From Bacteroidota bacterium (GTDB lineage Bacteria > Bacteroidota > Bacteroidia > Bacteroidales > VadinHA17), in the NCBI GenBank assembly GCA_030628785.1, contig DAOVQI010000003.1:1-26748 (forward strand): a stretch of DNA of 26,748 bases, given 5' to 3'. A program made the position numbers and the translations under genes. Below are positions 22,994 through 26,748 of this stretch, one piece after another. Numbering within the stretch: the first letter of the stretch is position 1; each line of letters opens with the position of its first letter. The notes under the pieces are model-generated. The model ran no database searches. It was not told where the DNA came from and was given only the letters and a program-made list of their open reading frames with translations.

Positions 22994-23205
22994 TTGGTTG
23001 TGTTATAAATATTATATGATATAACATGGAATTATGGAATGTTGGATTAATGTGCAATAGGCATTCCTTTGGAAGAATACTGGAAATTTCAAAACTCCAA
23101 ACAAATGTTTGATAATTTGGTATTTGATTATTATTTGCTATTTGTCTTTTGTTATTTGTCATTTTGTGCCAATCCCGAAAGCTTTCGGGAGATAGAATTT
23201 GAATT
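22994..23205. repeat. AT-rich word repeat with 18-bp palindrome between barrel and TPR genes
   Basis: The gap contains AGGCATTCC (23059-23067, also at 240-248), loosely repeated TATTTG/TTTGTTATTTG words (about 23100-23165) and a perfect 18-bp palindrome TCCCGAAAGCTTTCGGGA (23173-23190). A related palindrome with the same kind of neighbours is at 26682-26699. The palindrome could also act as a terminator for the TPR gene. Confidence 0.6.
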
Positions 23206-26200
23206 TTATGTAGATTGATATTTTTTTTGAACTGTAATGGTATCTTGTATTTCTTTTTCCTCTTGCTGTTGAATTTTTTGCTCCTGACCGGATTGCTCCT
23301 CAAATTTTTCCAATTCAAGGATATCATTCAATTTCTTTTGTACTTCTTTGATTATTCCATCATCAGAAATTTTATAATAATCAATCAAACTCTGTAACGT
23401 GTGTTTTGCCTGGAAAAAGTCGCTTTTTCTGACATTTACGTCAGCCAGCAATATCAATATTTTTGCCATCCAAAATTGATGGGGAGTATTCATATCAATA
23501 AATTCAAATATTTCTTTTTCAGCCAAATCGAATTGATTCTGACGAAAATATATTTCAGCAACCCTGTACTTGGCTTCAGCTCCTTCAAGGCTCTTAACTT
23601 CTTTTGAAAGTCTCCGGAAATTCACACCTGCATTTTCAGGATCATCCTGAGCATAATAGGACTTTCCCATTTTAAAATAGGCTTCCCTGGCAATTTCCTC
23701 TGATACTTTATCAGACACAAGCACCTTTTTTACAGCTTCAATGGTACTATGGTAATTTTCCATCAGAAAAGAACACCTCATCTGTCCAACTCTGGCAATC
23801 AGGATGTTATTTTTAACTTCAGCTGCATTCTCAAGAAGGAAATAATTTTCCAACGCCTCTGCATAGTTCTGGAATTCGAAATTTATACCGGCAGCAGCTA
23901 ACAGGGAATGTTCCGTAAAAGCGTTTTTCGGTTTGGCAAGGACATAGTTATATGAATTCAGGGCAACCTGAAGATCATTCTGTTTCAATGCACATTCGGC
24001 TTTATAAAAATGAGCATTTAACAGGAAGCTTCCCTGTCCGAATCTTTCGATGTATGTTGTCAGTGCTTCAACCGCTCTTTCACATTCGCCTGCCATATAC
24101 AGGTTTTCCCCTGAAATGTAGGTTAATGAATCCTGCTCCGATACGCTGATATGGATCGCTTCTCCTAAATTCCTTATATAGGAGAAGTAAGAATCCACAT
24201 CATTCATATCAACATAAACATTTTTCAATCCGGTAAGGGCATTTTTTGCCTCAGGTGAACCCTGGAATTCTTCAATTGCCTTTTTATAATATTTTATCGC
24301 TTCCTCGTTTTGATTTTTGTTAAAATATACCAAACCCATTTGCACAAGAGCCTTACTGTAATAACTGCTGGTAGGAAATTCATCTAATATTACCTGGTAT
24401 TTCTGAATGGCCTGTTGAGGATCTTCTAAATACACATAGGACTTCCCCTGTTCAAACAATGCATCATCAATATATGCAGAACCTGGAAATTCATCTATTA
24501 GTTTAGTTAAAATAATGATCTTCTCCCTGTGTTTGTTTAACAGACCGAGTGTAAACGCCTCTTGAAATAAGGCATAATCGGTGTCGGAAATTCCAAGGTC
24601 TATGGCATATTGGTAATACTCAATCGCCTTCTGGTAATCTGTGGCTACAAAATAGCAGTCGGCAATCCGGTTGTATGCATCCCCCAACAACCTGGAACGT
24701 GACTGCCTTATATAGGATACGAATTTTCTGAACCATCTCGAAGCCTCCGGGTATTCACCTCTTTTAAAAAAGGCATATCCCAGGTTATAATGAGCAATTT
24801 TAAATTCATTTTGTTCAAAAGCTCCCGGGGTGAGAATAAACCGTTTATAATTTCCAACTGCCTCATTATATTCCTTTAACTGGTAATATACCTCACCTGA
24901 CCAGTAAAATGACCGGGCTTTTATAACAGTGTTAAACTCAGAAAATTGAAGGGATTTTTCAAAATGATCAAGGGCTTCCTGATATTTTAAATTATTAAAA
25001 AGTTCCAATCCCCTGTAAAAAGCCACCTTCTGGTAGGCTTTTTTTATTTTGTTATCTTTTTTCTGAATTTTTTCCAATGAATTCAATGCTTCCTTATAAT
25101 TACGAGTGCTCATATAGGCCATAACCAGAAAGTCATAAGCTTCATCCGTCCGGTCAGAATAAGGATAGGTCCCGATGTATTGGTTAAAAGCTTCTACAGC
25201 CTCATTAAAAGGGGAGTATGATAGTTCGTAGGCAATTTTGGCAAAATTAAACAAAGCATCTTCCTTTATTGATTTATCGAAATCCATTCTTGATGCAGAT
25301 GAAAAGGCCAACCGTGCTTTGCTTTTTTGATCCAATTTGATATAACAATCGGCAAGGAGATAATATGCATTTTGACTTAAAACATCATTTCTGCCAGTAA
25401 CCTTTTTAAAAAGGTCAGCCGATTTTTCGTACTGTCCTGTCTGGTAATACGAATAGGCTAATTGATACCTGTCTTCTCTTGAAACGATTTTAGCATTTTC
25501 AGCATAACTTTCTAAATTTGGAATAGCCTTTTCATATTGTTTTTTCTGAAAATATGCATCACCGATGATCCTGGCAATCTCAGTTGCCCGGTTAGGAATG
25601 GCATTTTCCAATAAGGGAGGTGCATAATCGATAATTTCATCATATTTTCCTTGCACGTAAAGGATTTGAACAATATAGTAAGGCACAATGGGAGCGAAGT
25701 TTTCGTCCTTTCTAAGACGGTTAAAGTTCTCAAGAGCGGTTTCATAATTTTTACGGATATATGCAATATGTGCATAATAATAAATGGCTGGCGGGGTATA
25801 ATCGGATTTTATATCTTTTATCTCATAAAAGGCCAAATTGGCATTTTCGAGTTCGTTCCTTATAAAGTAGGAATATCCTGACTTAAAATAAAACTCTGCC
25901 AATTCTTCATCAGATAACTGATACCGGTCAACCTGCCCAAACAGTGTTACAGCTTTCCTGTATTTTTTGTTTTTGTAATGGTATTTTGCCAGTTCAAACG
26001 CTGCTTTTTTCGCCCTGGGACTTTCCGGATGGCCGGCAATAAAATTTGTCATCAAATATTCAGCATCTTCATGATACAGTTCAATTGCACAAAGGGCAGA
26101 AAAATATTCAGCATTTGTCTTTAATTCAGTGTGGCTTGCACCGAATTCTTTAATGGCCTGTTGAAAATGTTTTTGAGCCGCACTATATTTTTGTTTCTCA

Positions 26201-26331
26201 AATAGTTCCAGAGCCCTGTCATAATTGGAATTCAGGATCTCAAATGAATGGGGATGCTGTGCGAAAAGTGAAGAAACTGAAGCGGTTAATATAAAAATAT
26301 GTATAATAAATATCCCTCTGCTCATTTTCAT
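23206..26331 (-). CDS. Large exported tetratricopeptide-repeat protein
   Basis: A 1041-aa protein built almost entirely of TPR units. A signal peptide (to about FAQ25; MKMSRGIFIIHIFILTASVSSLFA) sends it to the periplasm. From about residue 30 to 1000 there are many TPR-type helical pairs, with words such as ALELFEKQKYSAAQKHFQQAIKEF, AIPNLESYAENAK, AIEYYQYAIDLG, AIQKYQVILDEFPTSSYYSKALVQMG and AIKYYKKAIEEFQGSPEAK; the FP(G/T)S and DxAL(F/V)xxG words resemble the YbgF/BamD type of TPR. The last 40 residues are glutamate/glutamine-rich (EEQSGQEQKIQQQEEKEIQ). It is a scaffold without a visible active site, likely binding envelope proteins. It precedes the beta-barrel gene and may be cotranscribed with it. 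A start two codons in (MSRG) is also possible. Confidence 0.9.
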   Translation of the reverse strand: MKMSRGIFIIHIFILTASVSSLFAQHPHSFEILNSNYDRALELFEKQKYSAAQKHFQQAIKEFGASHTELKTNAEYFSALCAIELYHEDAEYLMTNFIAGHPESPRAKKAAFELAKYHYKNKKYRKAVTLFGQVDRYQLSDEELAEFYFKSGYSYFIRNELENANLAFYEIKDIKSDYTPPAIYYYAHIAYIRKNYETALENFNRLRKDENFAPIVPYYIVQILYVQGKYDEIIDYAPPLLENAIPNRATEIARIIGDAYFQKKQYEKAIPNLESYAENAKIVSREDRYQLAYSYYQTGQYEKSADLFKKVTGRNDVLSQNAYYLLADCYIKLDQKSKARLAFSSASRMDFDKSIKEDALFNFAKIAYELSYSPFNEAVEAFNQYIGTYPYSDRTDEAYDFLVMAYMSTRNYKEALNSLEKIQKKDNKIKKAYQKVAFYRGLELFNNLKYQEALDHFEKSLQFSEFNTVIKARSFYWSGEVYYQLKEYNEAVGNYKRFILTPGAFEQNEFKIAHYNLGYAFFKRGEYPEASRWFRKFVSYIRQSRSRLLGDAYNRIADCYFVATDYQKAIEYYQYAIDLGISDTDYALFQEAFTLGLLNKHREKIIILTKLIDEFPGSAYIDDALFEQGKSYVYLEDPQQAIQKYQVILDEFPTSSYYSKALVQMGLVYFNKNQNEEAIKYYKKAIEEFQGSPEAKNALTGLKNVYVDMNDVDSYFSYIRNLGEAIHISVSEQDSLTYISGENLYMAGECERAVEALTTYIERFGQGSFLLNAHFYKAECALKQNDLQVALNSYNYVLAKPKNAFTEHSLLAAAGINFEFQNYAEALENYFLLENAAEVKNNILIARVGQMRCSFLMENYHSTIEAVKKVLVSDKVSEEIAREAYFKMGKSYYAQDDPENAGVNFRRLSKEVKSLEGAEAKYRVAEIYFRQNQFDLAEKEIFEFIDMNTPHQFWMAKILILLADVNVRKSDFFQAKHTLQSLIDYYKISDDGIIKEVQKKLNDILELEKFEEQSGQEQKIQQQEEKEIQDTITVQKKYQST

Positions 26332-26748
26332 AAAAGACGACTTTGAATTGTGCTTAAATTTAAGTAAAAAACGGTATTCATTTCTTTTTAGTATTCTTTT
26401 TAATTAACATTCGTCTGTTAATTACTAAATTGAATTTTCCGGTTCAGATGTTCGAAAAATTGTATTTTTGGGCAAACTAACATTTTTTGTTTTGCAGATT
26501 TTTGGTATTAGATTGGCTCTTTTTTCAAATTGTATTTGGAATAAAGAGTCGCAGGAACACCTTATCTGAATCACGATCGGAAAATATGTATAAATAGAGT
26601 TTGTCCATAAACTAAAAATGCTTGCTTAAGTATGAAATTCCAAACCACAAATAACAAAAAACAAATAAATTTCAAGTTCCATACCGATAGCTATCGGTAC
26701 AAAACTCCAAACCCTTCTTAATAAAAGCAATATTGATATTTTAGTCAT
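26332..26748. other. Gene-poor right edge with promoter-like and palindromic sequences
   Basis: These 417 bp include the leader of the TPR gene, an isolated plus-strand TATTTTTG (26463-26470), a GAGTTTGTCCATAAACT element (26597-26613) resembling 109-125, AT-rich caaataacaaa words and an 18-bp palindrome (26682-26699). No credible gene is present; the minus-strand frame from the last base is low-complexity repeat translation. Confidence 0.65.
26682..26699. repeat. 18-bp perfect palindrome, second copy
   Basis: TACCGATAGCTATCGGTA is a perfect palindrome. It fits the pattern TNCCGAWAGCTWTCGGNA together with the copy at 23173-23190. Confidence 0.6.

Noticed and set aside
26620..26748. Minus-strand frame starting at the last base (MTKISILLLLRR...)
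   Set aside because: It runs through the palindrome and the AT-rich word repeat, giving hydrophobic low-complexity sequence with no support as a gene.

Overview
This AT-rich window looks like chromosome from a member of the Bacteroidota. The evidence is a short (286 aa) primary sigma factor of the Bacteroidota type, candidate promoters with TAnnTTTG-like -7 boxes, few Shine-Dalgarno sequences, several secreted or lipoprotein products whose signals are followed by Q or CKK, and gene-poor spacers packed with short palindromes and AT-rich word repeats of the kind seen in this phylum. No tRNA, rRNA, CRISPR array, transposase or phage gene was seen.

Layout. Positions 1-768 are a gene-poor edge full of palindromic repeats, possibly with the last codons of a gene at 1-90. 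From 8174 down to 769, four genes lie on the minus strand: an FN3/kelch lipoprotein, a small exported Ig-like/membrane protein, an exported caspase-fold peptidase (13 bp after the previous gene, followed by a clear terminator), and a large two-component-type beta-propeller sensor that ends in a SpoIIE/PP2C phosphatase instead of a kinase. Positions 8175-8816 hold a decayed fragment of a surface-protein gene and a strong inverted repeat. Plus-strand genes then encode an exported endonuclease/exonuclease/phosphatase-family protein, UvrB, and a small putative lipoprotein. Next come rpoD and an HtrA/Deg-family periplasmic protease (minus), then dapF and a prolyl-oligopeptidase-like hydrolase (plus, probably one operon). 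The hydrolase converges within 3 bp on an exported M28 metallopeptidase, which lies downstream of gyrB (both minus). The right end has an outer-membrane beta-barrel protein and a 1041-residue TPR protein (minus).

How they fit. Much of the window is core metabolism and information processing: DNA repair (UvrB), supercoiling (GyrB), transcription (RpoD), lysine/peptidoglycan precursor synthesis (DapF) and envelope proteolysis (HtrA, M28, S9-like). The accessory interest is in 769-8174, where an exported caspase and an Ig-like partner sit beside a propeller sensor-phosphatase, and in the barrel/TPR pair at the right edge. The functional links between these neighbours are inference from position. 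The noncoding DNA is unusually structured: at least five palindromic repeat classes recur in it, and one copy has apparently become the last codons of uvrB.
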